A DNA stretch of 45,797 bases, taken from Lachnospiraceae bacterium (lineage in GTDB: Bacteria > Bacillota > Clostridia > Lachnospirales > Lachnospiraceae). The DNA is taken from NCBI GenBank assembly GCA_017437965.1, contig JAFRWN010000123.1:1-45797 (forward strand), written 5' to 3'. Made by a program: the position numbers and the translations under genes. Below are positions 8,867 to 16,995 of this stretch, in pieces; the stretch's first letter is position 1, and each line of letters begins with the position of its first letter. The notes under the pieces are model-generated. The model had not been told where the DNA came from. It saw only the letters and a program-made list of their open reading frames with translations, and searched no databases.

Positions 8867-9535
8867 ATGAATAAGTTGTTTCAAAAATTAGATAAGACGG
8901 TTTTGGGACATAAGCTTCTTCAGGACCCTCTTTTCAGGTTGCTTGTGACAGCAAATATGAAGATGGGATGGAATGCCTTGTACTCGATTTTTAACGGAAT
9001 AATGGGGCTTGTTTATCGTTCTTTCTGGTTTGTCTCCATGTTTGCCTATTATGCAGTTTTGTCCGTGATGTGGTTTATAGTCGTTTCTTCAAAAGAAAAA
9101 AATAAGATAAAATCACTATCTAAGATGATGAAAATGATCGGCATCGGAATGGTGTTTCTGGCGATAGTGGTATCGGGGATTGTGTGTATGGGAATAGCTG
9201 AAAAACGCAATCCTCATTATAATATTGTAATTATGATCACCATTGCGGCATACACCTTCTTTATTGTGATACAGGCAATCATAAACACTGTTAAAGCCCA
9301 TAAAAAGAAAGATTTAACAGTGATCATGCTTAGGAATATTTCGCTGGCAAGCGCTATTGGCTCCATGCATTCATTGGAACGATCGATGCTTGGCACATTT
9401 GGGGATGCAGATGACCGGTTTTCTATGATAATGATGGCCATATCCGGTGCGGTTGCATTTCTGCTTGTTGCAGCAATAGGTGTTTTGATGATAATAAAGG
9501 CCGGAAGGATTATTGAGAAGGGAAATGGTATGTAA
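8867..9535 (+). CDS. Integral membrane protein of unknown function
   Basis: The 222-residue protein has AAGGAG ten bases before its ATG. After a polar N terminus (~30 residues) it has about six hydrophobic segments: two near 40-75 (IFNGIMGLVYRSFWFVSMFA and following), two near 90-145, and weaker and stronger ones near 155-170 and 185-210. Short Lys-rich loops suggest the usual positive-inside topology. I do not recognise the family. Its AT-rich composition and position between two guaA-end remnants suggest it is island cargo. Confidence 0.7.
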   Translation: MNKLFQKLDKTVLGHKLLQDPLFRLLVTANMKMGWNALYSIFNGIMGLVYRSFWFVSMFAYYAVLSVMWFIVVSSKEKNKIKSLSKMMKMIGIGMVFLAIVVSGIVCMGIAEKRNPHYNIVIMITIAAYTFFIVIQAIINTVKAHKKKDLTVIMLRNISLASAIGSMHSLERSMLGTFGDADDRFSMIMMAISGAVAFLLVAAIGVLMIIKAGRIIEKGNGM

Positions 9536-9775
9536 CGGTTTTACAGCTTCCGGTTTGCCGGGCTGTCTCTTTCATCTTAATGGTTGAAAAAGGAAGGCTC
9601 TGCCTATGATTATGGAGATATTGATACTGATGGCTATTAAAGAACTGATATATGACAATCATTGGCAAATGACTGAGATGGATTCTTAGGACTATTAGTT
9701 TATAGATGCAGTTGTTTCGTAAGAACAGAAGAATAAGGGCTTTAGAGGACAGAGCCCCTGAAAGGAATAGGAATC
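9536..9775. other. Decayed stretch upstream of the small chimeric ORF
   Basis: No intact gene is seen. Near 9585-9645 the frame LKKEGSAYDYGDIDTDGY-stop resembles the start of the next ORF (FRKKETAAYGNIDVVK), so this may be a broken sister copy of it. The similarity is short and could be chance. Confidence 0.3.
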
Positions 9776-9997
9776 ATGTCATTTTTTAGCAGACTGTTTC
9801 GAAAGAAAGAAACTGCAGCTTATGGAAATATTGATGTTGTAAAGCCGACTGAATACATAAATGCGCTGCACAAAGAAACCGAAAGCAGTGAAAAGCCTGC
9901 AGTAACGAAGAAAATTAATGAACCGGATCTTGTCGCGGCAGGCCCCTGCGACAATCGAGCTCGAGTGAGATTTTCCCCGCAAACCCTTGTAAAATAA
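9776..9997 (+). CDS. Small hypothetical protein with chimeric C terminus
   Basis: The ORF of 73 residues has an AAAGGAA ribosome site upstream. The N terminus MSFFSRLFRKKE is a basic amphipathic helix like those of peripheral membrane proteins. The last ~20 codons (from about 9940) are the guaA-end remnant plus hairpin read in a non-guaA frame, so the natural C terminus was probably lost when the two sequences were joined. It may be a broken gene rather than a working one. Confidence 0.4.
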   Translation: MSFFSRLFRKKETAAYGNIDVVKPTEYINALHKETESSEKPAVTKKINEPDLVAAGPCDNRARVRFSPQTLVK

Positions 9998-10001
9998 GGC
10001 T
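9943..10001 (+). repeat. guaA 3'-end and half-terminator remnant (copy C)
   Basis: CCCCTGCGACAATCGAGCTC and the next codons read as the guaA end Pro-Ala-Thr-Ile-Glu-Leu-Glu-stop, with synonymous differences from copy A. They are followed at 9975-10001 by 27 bases identical to the hairpin at 8610, but the closing stem and U-tract are missing, so it cannot terminate. Confidence 0.7.
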
Positions 10002-10101
10002 GTGTTCTGCAAGTTTAGTATAAACGGAACGCCAATACTTATGAGGAGTTATCAGCTTTAGTAAAAGACAAACATAATTATCTGCATATTTTTTGATAAC
10101 T

Positions 10102-10111
10102 ATATGCATAT
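10102..10111. promoter_or_regulatory. Palindrome ATATGCATAT upstream of fic promoter
   Basis: This perfect palindrome (in TATATGCATATA) lies 5 bases before the -35 box. A second ATATGCATAT at 10167-10176 spans the fic start codon. The paired sites suggest operators for autoregulation by the winged-helix domain of the Fic protein; this is inference. Confidence 0.4.
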
Positions 10112-10116
10112 AGCTC

Positions 10117-10145
10117 TTGCAAATCTGCACATTAAATGATATAAT
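10117..10145 (+). promoter_or_regulatory. Sigma-A promoter of the fic gene
   Basis: TTGCAA (10117-10122) and TATAAT (10140-10145) are separated by 17 bases. The fic start lies 23 bases downstream of the -10 box. Confidence 0.75.
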
Positions 10146-10168
10146 ATATGCAGATACAGGAGGGTTAT

Positions 10169-11227
10169 ATGCATATTTTTGATTATTCATTTTTAGGCAA
10201 TGGAATGTTACCTGCTGAAATGGTGAATCTTACTTCGGCCATTTCGGCTTTTAATGCCATATCCTCGGAGAGAAAAGAAAGGTTCCAAAAGGTGTATACC
10301 GAGCTTGAAAAGATAGCCAGGGTTCAATCTGTAAAGGAATCAAACGCCATAGAGGGAATTGTCACAACCGATGCCAGAATCAAGGAAATTGTAAATGGCA
10401 ACAGTGCCCCGTTAAATCACAGTGAGCAGGAAATAGCAGGGTACAGGGATGCACTGGACGAAATCCATCGTGGATACAAGGATATTTCAATCAGTGAAAA
10501 TACAATAAGGCATATCCATCAGGTTATGACTTCTCAGGCTGACTATGATTTGTCCGGGGAGTATAAACGGGAAGACAATCTTATCATCGAAACCGACATA
10601 TACGGAAAGCGTAGGGTTCGGTTTGTTCCGGTGCCGGCAGAAAAAACCAAGGAAGCTATGGAACAACTTGTACTGGCATATCTTGATGCGCGGGATAATC
10701 CGAGGATTAACAAGCTTCTTCTGGTGCCTTGCGTAGTGCTTGATTTTCTGTGTATTCATCCATTTTCTGACGGAAACGGAAGAGTGTCAAGGCTGTTATC
10801 ATTATTGCTGCTTTACAAAAGTGGGTATGATGTCTGCAAGTATGTTTCTTTTGAGGAGCAGATAAGTAATTCGAAAGAATATTATTATGATGCTCTTCAG
10901 GAGTCTTCGGAAGGCTGGCATGATAATGAGAACAAATATTTTGAGTTTATGAAAAACTTTCTTTCCACGCTTTATAAGTGCTATAAGGAGCTGGATAAAA
11001 GATTCTCAACTGTCGGAGGAAAGATGATCAGTAAAACCGAGCGTATTGAGCAAATCGTGTTAAACAGTGTTTTGCCGGTGTCTAAAGCAGAAATATGCGG
11101 ATTTCTTCCGGATATCAGTCCGACAACAGTTGAAGCGGTTCTGGGAAGGATGATAAAAAGCGGTGAAATTAAAAAAATTGGGCAGGCAAGGGCAACAAAA
11201 TATGTAAATGCAAAGTATGTAAAGTAA
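10169..11227 (+). CDS. Fic-domain AMP-transferase with C-terminal winged helix
   Basis: The start chosen is ATG at 10169 because AGGAGGG (10158-10164) lies before it; the upstream ATG at 10148 would place this ribosome site inside the gene. The 352-residue protein has the Fic catalytic motif HPFSDGNGR at ~197-205 and an N-terminal inhibitory helix motif SNAIEG at ~58-63, which makes it a self-inhibited class II Fic. Such enzymes transfer AMP from ATP to target hydroxyls. The last ~65 residues (SKTERIEQIVLN onward, SPTTVEAVLGRMIKSGEIKK) look like a winged-helix DNA-binding domain. It is a single-gene unit with its own promoter and terminator. Confidence 0.92.
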   Translation: MHIFDYSFLGNGMLPAEMVNLTSAISAFNAISSERKERFQKVYTELEKIARVQSVKESNAIEGIVTTDARIKEIVNGNSAPLNHSEQEIAGYRDALDEIHRGYKDISISENTIRHIHQVMTSQADYDLSGEYKREDNLIIETDIYGKRRVRFVPVPAEKTKEAMEQLVLAYLDARDNPRINKLLLVPCVVLDFLCIHPFSDGNGRVSRLLSLLLLYKSGYDVCKYVSFEEQISNSKEYYYDALQESSEGWHDNENKYFEFMKNFLSTLYKCYKELDKRFSTVGGKMISKTERIEQIVLNSVLPVSKAEICGFLPDISPTTVEAVLGRMIKSGEIKKIGQARATKYVNAKYVK

Positions 11228-11231
11228 GTAC

Positions 11232-11258
11232 AAGGAGCGGTTAAATGCCGCTCCTTTT
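11232..11258 (+). terminator. Terminator of the fic gene
   Basis: A perfect 9-bp stem AAGGAGCGG / CCGCTCCTT around a 7-base loop is followed by TT, and the gene ends 5 bases before it. Confidence 0.8.
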
Positions 11259-11279
11259 CATATGGGACAAAAAATACCC

Positions 11280-11484
11280 ATGAGTTCGTATTTTCTGCCC
11301 ATGGATGAAGAACCAATTTTCTTTTTCACTAAAGAAATGTCCGATGATTCATAGAGGAAGCTATGGAATTTTGTGTGGATGAGGTTAAGAAAATCCGAAA
11401 TGGAGAGCGGGGCATTGATATGCTAACGTACGCCTGGAAAAGAGCAAGTATATAGAAAAATGATGATTTATCAATGAACAAAGG
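11280..11484 (+). pseudogene. Frameshifted partial copy of the phospholipase-C-like gene 3' end
   Basis: These 205 bases match 8240-8444 almost base for base, covering the last ~59 codons and about 28 bases after the stop. One base is missing at 11347-11350 (GATGATTCAT against GATGAGTTCAT), which creates an early TAG. The copy lacks the first two thirds of the gene and has no promoter. Similarity stops abruptly at both ends. Confidence 0.85.
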
Positions 11485-11487
11485 CTC

Positions 11488-11675
11488 ATGTGATAAACTA
11501 CGCTAAAACGCATAAAATAAATCAGATTTTAGTGAGTCATAATATATGCTGTTGGAGGAATATCATATTATTGGTCTTTGATGAAAATGAGAATAATTAT
11601 ACGATAAGCATCTTGCCTATGAACTTCGGATTTCATGACGGATGTACAAGAGACCATGGGCTCCGTAGGATTTGA
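11488..11675 (+). other. Possible gene remnant, unrecognised
   Basis: A reading frame from GTG 11490 to 11675 (61 residues, INYAKTHKINQILVSHN...) runs into the following terminator and has no ribosome site. I do not recognise it; it is probably a remnant next to the decayed copy upstream. Confidence 0.25.
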
Positions 11676-11697
11676 TCCTTACGGAGCTTTTTTCTTT
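11660..11697 (+). terminator. Rho-independent terminator
   Basis: GCTCCGTAGGAT and ATCCTTACGGAGC form a stem with one bulge around a 3-base loop, followed by TTTTTTCTTTT. No intact gene ends just before it, so it is likely the relic of a lost gene. Confidence 0.8.
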
Positions 11698-11753
11698 TAC
11701 GGGACAGCATTTGTTATCTGAAAATATGATGACCGGCGTTCATTTTTATGAAT

Positions 11754-11782
11754 TTGACTAACAGGCGGATTGGATATATCAT
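11754..11782 (+). promoter_or_regulatory. Promoter of the DUF4418/ABC operon
   Basis: TTGACT (11754-11759) and TATCAT (11777-11782) are spaced by 17 bases. At 11802-11820 a half-matching Rrf2-type box follows (right half ATAGGAA present, left half CA instead of CC). Confidence 0.55.
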
Positions 11783-11832
11783 AAGCGCATAACATATTTT
11801 GCAGATAGGCATAATAGGAAAAGGAGAGTAGC

Positions 11833-12243
11833 ATGAAAAAGAGTATTTTGTTTTCGGTTTCGAGCCTGGTTGCAGGGCTGCTTCTGGTTGTTCTGCCAAA
11901 GACGGTCGCAAAGCCATGTCCGCATGAGGGCAGGTGTGTATATTCCACAGAGGCGGTCCTTGCACTCGGGATAGTGCTTGCGGTACTTGGTATAACGGGA
12001 TTTGTCGCAGAAGGCAAAAAAGAGAGAATTTCGTACCATATACTTGGGCTGGTGCTTGTGGCAGAGGTTTACCTGATACCTGCGGTTCTGATAGGCGGGT
12101 GCGAGATGAAGAGCATGGCCTGCAGGAAGAAAACCTTCCCTGTCTTCTTTGCAGTTGCTGCGGCATATGCATTGCTGACCATAATCAGCCTTGCGTTAAC
12201 TGCCCTTAAGAAGGAGGATACCGGTACTTCCGGCAGAAATTGA
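11833..12243 (+). CDS. DUF4418 family membrane protein
   Basis: The 136-residue protein has four hydrophobic segments (about 5-25, 43-60, 70-90, 103-122). Cysteine motifs lie outside the membrane: PCPHEGRC after helix 1 and IGGCEMKSMACRKKTFP after helix 3, the DUF4418 signature. Function is unknown; the family is commonly found beside an FtsX-type ABC permease, as here. ATG at 11833 has AAGGAGAG upstream. It is the first gene of an apparent six-gene operon and overlaps the next start by one base. The paired cysteines could bind metal or form disulfides with the CC motif of the permease (inference). Confidence 0.8.
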   Translation: MKKSILFSVSSLVAGLLLVVLPKTVAKPCPHEGRCVYSTEAVLALGIVLAVLGITGFVAEGKKERISYHILGLVLVAEVYLIPAVLIGGCEMKSMACRKKTFPVFFAVAAAYALLTIISLALTALKKEDTGTSGRN

Positions 12244-13442
12244 TGAAGCTTTTTTATCTTGCCCGCAAAAATATCATCAGAAAGCCTTCTTTGGTTCTTC
12301 CGGTTTTCCTGCTTGTGTTTTTTACCACATTTTTTGTGGTAATAAATTCTATAGTATTCCTTAGCATGAAAAAGGGACTGAATCTTTCAAGGGAAAGGCT
12401 CGGAGCGGACGTGATCGTTGTTCCGAAAGGCTTTGTCAGCGCGGTTGACGATTCGCTTTTCAAAGGTAAAGCCTGTACCGTAAACTTCGATTCCGGATGG
12501 AAAGACAGGATAAGCCGGATAGACGGTGTGGCGGCGGTAAGCACCCAGCTTTATGTCGCGTCTCTCGGAAACAGCCCCTGCTGTGAGGGAGATGCCCAGC
12601 TGATAGCGATAGACCCCGAAAATGACTTTACCGTCGGCCCATGGATCGATGAGAAGGGACTGGGCGGGATGACCGGGGACGAAGCCGTTGTAGGATGCGG
12701 TTTTGGCGTAAAAAAGGGTGAAAAGATAAAGTATTACGGCAGGGAGTACACGGTAAAGGCTGTTCTTGACGAAACAGGCATGGGATATGATTCCAGCATC
12801 TTCATAACGTTTGAAGCAGCCAAGGCCAATAAGGAAAATCCCCTCTATTCTTCACAGTTTGATTTTGTGAACGGAGATGATGTGATCTCAATGGTGCTGG
12901 TGAAAAAGACAGAAGATACCGATACTGAGAAACTGAAGGCTGAAATAGAAAAGGCCTACGGGAAGGAAGAAATTTCGGTTTACGCGATGTCATCGCTGAT
13001 CGGGGAATATGCCAAAAAGGCAGAATCAATCTCGTTTCTGGGACATATACTTGAGGGCGGCATCATACTTCTGGCGGTGGCAGGAATATTGTCGGTACTG
13101 GTTTTAAAGACAGTGCTCAGGAGAAATGAAATCGGGACCATGCTCTCGCTCGGCTGGGGCATGAAGCGTGTCATAAAAATTCTGCTGCTGGAAAACACAA
13201 TGGTTTTTCTTGGAGGCAGTATCTTGGGAAGTGCCTTTGCCGCAGCGGTTGTTTTCCCTTTTACAGCACTGATAAAGGATATGCTCGAGCTTCCCTATTG
13301 CGGACTGGGATTTTTCGAATTTATCAGGCTTGCGGGGATCAGCATGGCCACGGGTGCTCTTATTATGTCTGCGACGGTGTCTGCTTCGCTGTTATATTTC
13401 AGGAAAAGGAATATTACACAGCTTGTAAATGATATTTCGTAG
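12243..13442 (+). CDS. FtsX/MacB-type ABC transporter permease
   Basis: ATG at 12243 overlaps the previous stop (TGATG); the TTG three bases earlier is less likely. The 399-residue protein has the FtsX topology: one N-terminal helix (~17-40), a large extracytoplasmic domain (~45-265) and three C-terminal helices (~270-292, 315-340, 355-385). The external domain contains SPCCEGDAQLIAID, with a Cys pair. Such permeases usually do not import solutes but couple ATP hydrolysis to extracytoplasmic work or efflux. Partner ATPase is the next gene. Confidence 0.88.
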   Translation: MKLFYLARKNIIRKPSLVLPVFLLVFFTTFFVVINSIVFLSMKKGLNLSRERLGADVIVVPKGFVSAVDDSLFKGKACTVNFDSGWKDRISRIDGVAAVSTQLYVASLGNSPCCEGDAQLIAIDPENDFTVGPWIDEKGLGGMTGDEAVVGCGFGVKKGEKIKYYGREYTVKAVLDETGMGYDSSIFITFEAAKANKENPLYSSQFDFVNGDDVISMVLVKKTEDTDTEKLKAEIEKAYGKEEISVYAMSSLIGEYAKKAESISFLGHILEGGIILLAVAGILSVLVLKTVLRRNEIGTMLSLGWGMKRVIKILLLENTMVFLGGSILGSAFAAAVVFPFTALIKDMLELPYCGLGFFEFIRLAGISMATGALIMSATVSASLLYFRKRNITQLVNDIS

Positions 13443-13476
13443 GAAAATTTTTGGGACATGAAAGGAGGACTCGCGG

Positions 13477-14118
13477 ATGGTGATTGAAGCCAGAAACATT
13501 TCGCACTCATTCGGGCAGGAAGGCAGACATGTGCAATTGTTTGAGAATCTTTCTTTTACGGTGAAAAACGGACAGTTTGTCACCGTGTGCGGCCCATCCG
13601 GAAGCGGAAAGACGACGCTGTTAAGTATTCTTGCAGGTTTCATTAAACCTCAAGGCGGGGAAATTCTGATCGACGAAAAAAACATCGTATCAGGTCCGGC
13701 TAAAAGACTGCGGGATAAACTTTTACTTAGCAGGATTTCCTATATGATGCAGTCTGCATCACTGCTGCACAGGCTGAACGTCAGGGAAAATATACTTGTG
13801 GCAGCAGAGATCGCGGGCGTGAAAAAAGCCGGCATAAAAGCTGACGAACTGCTTGAAAAGCTTGGCCTTTCGGACCGGAAAAAGGCAATGCCGGAGAGGC
13901 TGTCAGGGGGAGAGTACAGAAGGGTGATGCTTGCCAGAACGCTTGTGCTTGAACCGGAACTGATACTTGCGGACGAGCCCACTGCGAATCTTGACGAGGA
14001 AAGTGCATTAATGGTGAGAACTCTTCTCAGGGAATATGCGGGGGATAACAAAGCGGTAATAATTGCTTCACACGATGAGAAGCTCTTGTCGGGAAGCGAA
14101 AAAATAAAACTAAAATAA
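13477..14118 (+). CDS. LolD/MacB-type ABC transporter ATPase
   Basis: The 213-residue ATPase is of normal length for the LolD group. Walker A GPSGSGKTT (~38-46), Q-loop YMMQSA, signature LSGGEYRR, Walker B LILADEPTANLDEES and the H-loop ASHDEK are all intact. It sits 34 bp after the FtsX permease and 13 bp before the lipoprotein gene. AAAGGAGG precedes the start. With the permease and DUF4418 protein it forms the first transporter of the operon. Confidence 0.92.
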   Translation: MVIEARNISHSFGQEGRHVQLFENLSFTVKNGQFVTVCGPSGSGKTTLLSILAGFIKPQGGEILIDEKNIVSGPAKRLRDKLLLSRISYMMQSASLLHRLNVRENILVAAEIAGVKKAGIKADELLEKLGLSDRKKAMPERLSGGEYRRVMLARTLVLEPELILADEPTANLDEESALMVRTLLREYAGDNKAVIIASHDEKLLSGSEKIKLK

Positions 14119-14131
14119 AGGAGAGAATATT

Positions 14132-15202
14132 ATGAAACTGAAAAAATTTGCAGCAATTATGATCGGAACTGCCATTATGGCAGGAAGCCTTTGCGGCTGC
14201 GGTAAAACGGAAAACAAGACGAGCGAAAGTACTGAAAAGGCCTCGGATGGCTATGTATTCAAGATAGGAACCGCCAACGGATCACTGTGTCTTGCACCCT
14301 TACATATTGCTGCCGATAACGGATATTTTGACGAGGAGTTTGAGGCGGCAGGCATTAAATATGAACTGGTTGAAATCGACCTTTCAAATGCGGCAGACCT
14401 TACAGCAACGGGTCAGATAGATGCATCCCTCGGACTTGCGGGAAGCCTTTTGCCCCAGATAGACAACGGGCTTGAAATTGCCTTCACAGGCGGGCTTCAT
14501 ACCGGCTGCACAAAATACTATGTTCAGAAGAATTCGAAGATTGAATCCGTGGCGGATCTTAAGGGTAAGAAAATCGGCGTTCCGTCCCTCGGCGATTCTT
14601 CCGTTATAGCATTAAAACGTAAGCTTTTCGATGTAGGAATCGGCGCAGGAACTACAAACATGGAGGTTGAACTGATTCCCTATGCGATGACCGATCTGCC
14701 GCTAGCTCTTGACAACGGAGCGGTTGATGCGATAGCGCTTCATGATCCGGTAGCATATTCCGCAGAGCAGGAATACGGATTTAAAAAGATCCTCGATCTG
14801 ACCGAAGACGAGAAGTTCAAAAATGAGTATTGCTGCCAGATATATGTGTCGATTGACAGCGCAAAAAAACATCCGGAGGCTGCAGCAGCCTATACAAGAG
14901 CTCTTCTTAAGGCGTCAGCATTCGTACAGGCAAAGCCCGAAGAAGCTGCAAAGCTTCAGATCGACAACAAACAGTGCTCGGGAGAGCTTGAGGTAAATTC
15001 ACTGCTGCTCGGCTCATACAATTATTCTCCTTCCGTAAGCGGGGCCCGGAAGACCTTTAAGGATGCATATTCCGAGCTTGTAAGGATCGGAGACTTTAAC
15101 GATGACAAGGACATTGAGGTATTTACCGAAGAGCATTTCAAGATTTTTGACAATGTGCCCGATTCCTTCGTGTTTGAAAACGGTAATTTTAAGGAAGTAT
15201 AA
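14132..15202 (+). CDS. ABC importer substrate-binding lipoprotein (SsuA/TauA/NMT1-like)
   Basis: The 356-residue protein has a lipoprotein signal with Cys23 in the lipobox SLCGCG. The mature part is the periplasmic-binding-fold type used for sulfonates, taurine, nitrate or thiamine precursors: IGTANGSLCLAPLHIAADNGYF near the N terminus, DLKGKKIGVPSLGDSS at the domain hinge and ALDNGAVDAIALHDPVA in the second lobe. It is followed by its permease and ATPase. The ligand cannot be read from sequence; the neighbouring sulfur genes favour an organosulfur compound (inference). Confidence 0.88.
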   Translation: MKLKKFAAIMIGTAIMAGSLCGCGKTENKTSESTEKASDGYVFKIGTANGSLCLAPLHIAADNGYFDEEFEAAGIKYELVEIDLSNAADLTATGQIDASLGLAGSLLPQIDNGLEIAFTGGLHTGCTKYYVQKNSKIESVADLKGKKIGVPSLGDSSVIALKRKLFDVGIGAGTTNMEVELIPYAMTDLPLALDNGAVDAIALHDPVAYSAEQEYGFKKILDLTEDEKFKNEYCCQIYVSIDSAKKHPEAAAAYTRALLKASAFVQAKPEEAAKLQIDNKQCSGELEVNSLLLGSYNYSPSVSGARKTFKDAYSELVRIGDFNDDKDIEVFTEEHFKIFDNVPDSFVFENGNFKEV

Positions 15203-15214
15203 AACTGTAAAAAT

Positions 15215-16174
15215 ATGAAAAAGATAAGAAACATCATAGTGCTTATCCTGCCGTTTATCGCGGTGGGGATAACCATACTGCTGTATTACAATATAGCTGA
15301 TAACGGCAAGCAGAAGAAAACGGAGTACCCGTATTTTGTGAATTTCCTGATCGTACTTGTAATTCTTTACGGCGTGTTTCTGTTGACAGGCTTTTTCGTT
15401 AAAAGCGTGAAGAAAAAGCTGATCGCTAAGGCACCGTTCTACACAGGCTTGGTATTTTTTCTGTGCGCCTTAAACCTTATAACCACAAAAACCACATGGC
15501 TTCCGACCCTGTATTTCCCTTCGCTTGACAGAATATTCGGGCTGCTGTGGGAAGAAAAATCTTTTTTGCTCTCTAATGTCGGCTCGTCTTTAAAGCTTTT
15601 GGCCGAGGGGTTTGCTTTCGGTGCGATCGCCGGATTCATTACCGGAGTGTGCCTCGGCTACTGGCAGCCGGTGGGTTACTGGCTTAATCCGGTAACAAAG
15701 GTGATAGGACCGATTCCCACTACCGCATGGATTCCGCTGGCGCTGAGTGTTTTTTCTACGACACATGCCGCCAATGTATTTCTTATAGCCTTTGCCGTGT
15801 GGTTTCCGGTAACGTTAATGACAAGCTCAGGGATACAGAGCACCAGCGCAGTGTTTTTTGAGGTTTCAAGCACCCTTGGCGCAAGTACCTTCTACAAAAT
15901 TCTCCATGTTGCGATACCCGGTGCTATGCCAAGCATTTTTCTGGGAGTTTTTTACGGAACAGTTTCCTCCTTTGCAACGCTGATGGCTGTCGAAATGAAC
16001 GGCAGCGCAAGCGGCATAGGCTGGTATATAAACTGGCAGAAGAGCGTAATGATGTATACGGGCGTGTATGCGGGACTGATAATAATTGCGGTCATGTGTT
16101 CTCTGATACTGACGCTGCTTTTTAAGCTTCGCGACAGGATACTGAACTGGCAGAAGGGAGTTATCAGATGGTAG
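15215..16174 (+). CDS. ABC importer permease (SsuC/TauC-like)
   Basis: The 319-residue protein has the BPD-type permease fold with about six helices. It has an N-terminal extension with two extra hydrophobic segments (about 5-25 and 45-65), so it is longer than typical SsuC (~260). The coupling-helix region (FFEVSSTLGASTFYKILHVAIPGAMPSIFLG) is intact. It overlaps the next gene by 7 bp. RBS is weak, so translation may follow that of the lipoprotein gene. Confidence 0.9.
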   Translation: MKKIRNIIVLILPFIAVGITILLYYNIADNGKQKKTEYPYFVNFLIVLVILYGVFLLTGFFVKSVKKKLIAKAPFYTGLVFFLCALNLITTKTTWLPTLYFPSLDRIFGLLWEEKSFLLSNVGSSLKLLAEGFAFGAIAGFITGVCLGYWQPVGYWLNPVTKVIGPIPTTAWIPLALSVFSTTHAANVFLIAFAVWFPVTLMTSSGIQSTSAVFFEVSSTLGASTFYKILHVAIPGAMPSIFLGVFYGTVSSFATLMAVEMNGSASGIGWYINWQKSVMMYTGVYAGLIIIAVMCSLILTLLFKLRDRILNWQKGVIRW

Positions 16175-16962
16175 ATGTAAAAGGCAGGATTGAAATAAAA
16201 AATGTCCGTAAACAGTTTGCTAATCCGGACCCGACAGAGGATGATATTGTTGCACTTAACAATCTGTCACTTACCGTGACTCCGGGGTCATTTGTTTCGT
16301 TGATAGGGCCATCCGGCTGCGGAAAGTCAACACTGTTACGCCTTATAGGCGGACTTGACAGGGCAAATGAGGGTGAGATTTCACTTGATGGTGAGAAAAT
16401 AACAGGACCCGGCAGTGACAGAGGCTTTGCCTTCCAGGGCTCTAACCTTTTCCCGTGGCTGAATGTCAGAAACAATATTGCCTTCGGACTGAAGGCAAGA
16501 GGAATACATCGGGAAAAGAAAGAGGATGTGGAGGAATTCATTAAGCTGGTAGGGCTTGAAGGCTTTGAGAAATCATTTCCGCACCAGCTCTCGGGCGGCA
16601 TGCAGCAGAGGGCTTCCCTCGCAAGGGCGCTGGTAGGTCATCCCAAGGTACTTCTTCTGGATGAACCGCTCGGAGCCCTCGATGCCTTTACCAGAATGAC
16701 CCTGCAGGATGAAATACTGGAAATCTGGAAAAAGCACGAGATGACAATGATCATGGTAACCCACGATGTTGACGAGGCAATATACATGTCGGACAAGGTT
16801 GTTGTTATGTCCGCAAGGCCCTCAAAGGTCGAAGCGGTGATAGATATCGATCTTCCGAGGCCAAGGGCACGTGCGCAGGATACCTTCCAGGAATTCAGGA
16901 CGAAGATACTGGGGATTTTAAACCTTGGCGGCAATGTGTCGGAGGTGGAATACAATATCTGA
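16168..16962 (+). CDS. ABC importer ATPase (SsuB/TauB-like)
   Basis: The 264-residue ATPase has Walker A GPSGCGKST, Q-loop AFQGSNLFPW, signature LSGGMQQR, Walker B VLLLDEPLGALDAFTR and H-loop VTHDVDEAIYMSD, all typical of nitrate/sulfonate/taurine importers. ATG at 16168 lies within the end of the permease gene (GAAGGGAG upstream). It is the last gene before a strong terminator and so closes the operon started at 11833. Confidence 0.94.
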   Translation: MVDVKGRIEIKNVRKQFANPDPTEDDIVALNNLSLTVTPGSFVSLIGPSGCGKSTLLRLIGGLDRANEGEISLDGEKITGPGSDRGFAFQGSNLFPWLNVRNNIAFGLKARGIHREKKEDVEEFIKLVGLEGFEKSFPHQLSGGMQQRASLARALVGHPKVLLLDEPLGALDAFTRMTLQDEILEIWKKHEMTMIMVTHDVDEAIYMSDKVVVMSARPSKVEAVIDIDLPRPRARAQDTFQEFRTKILGILNLGGNVSEVEYNI

Positions 16963-16995
16963 GCCGTTAGACTTTAAAGTATAAGCCTTATTCCG

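Noticed and set aside
10148..10168. Upstream ATG as start of the fic gene
   Set aside because: It would place the AGGAGGG ribosome site within the coding region; the ATG at 10169 is correctly spaced from it.
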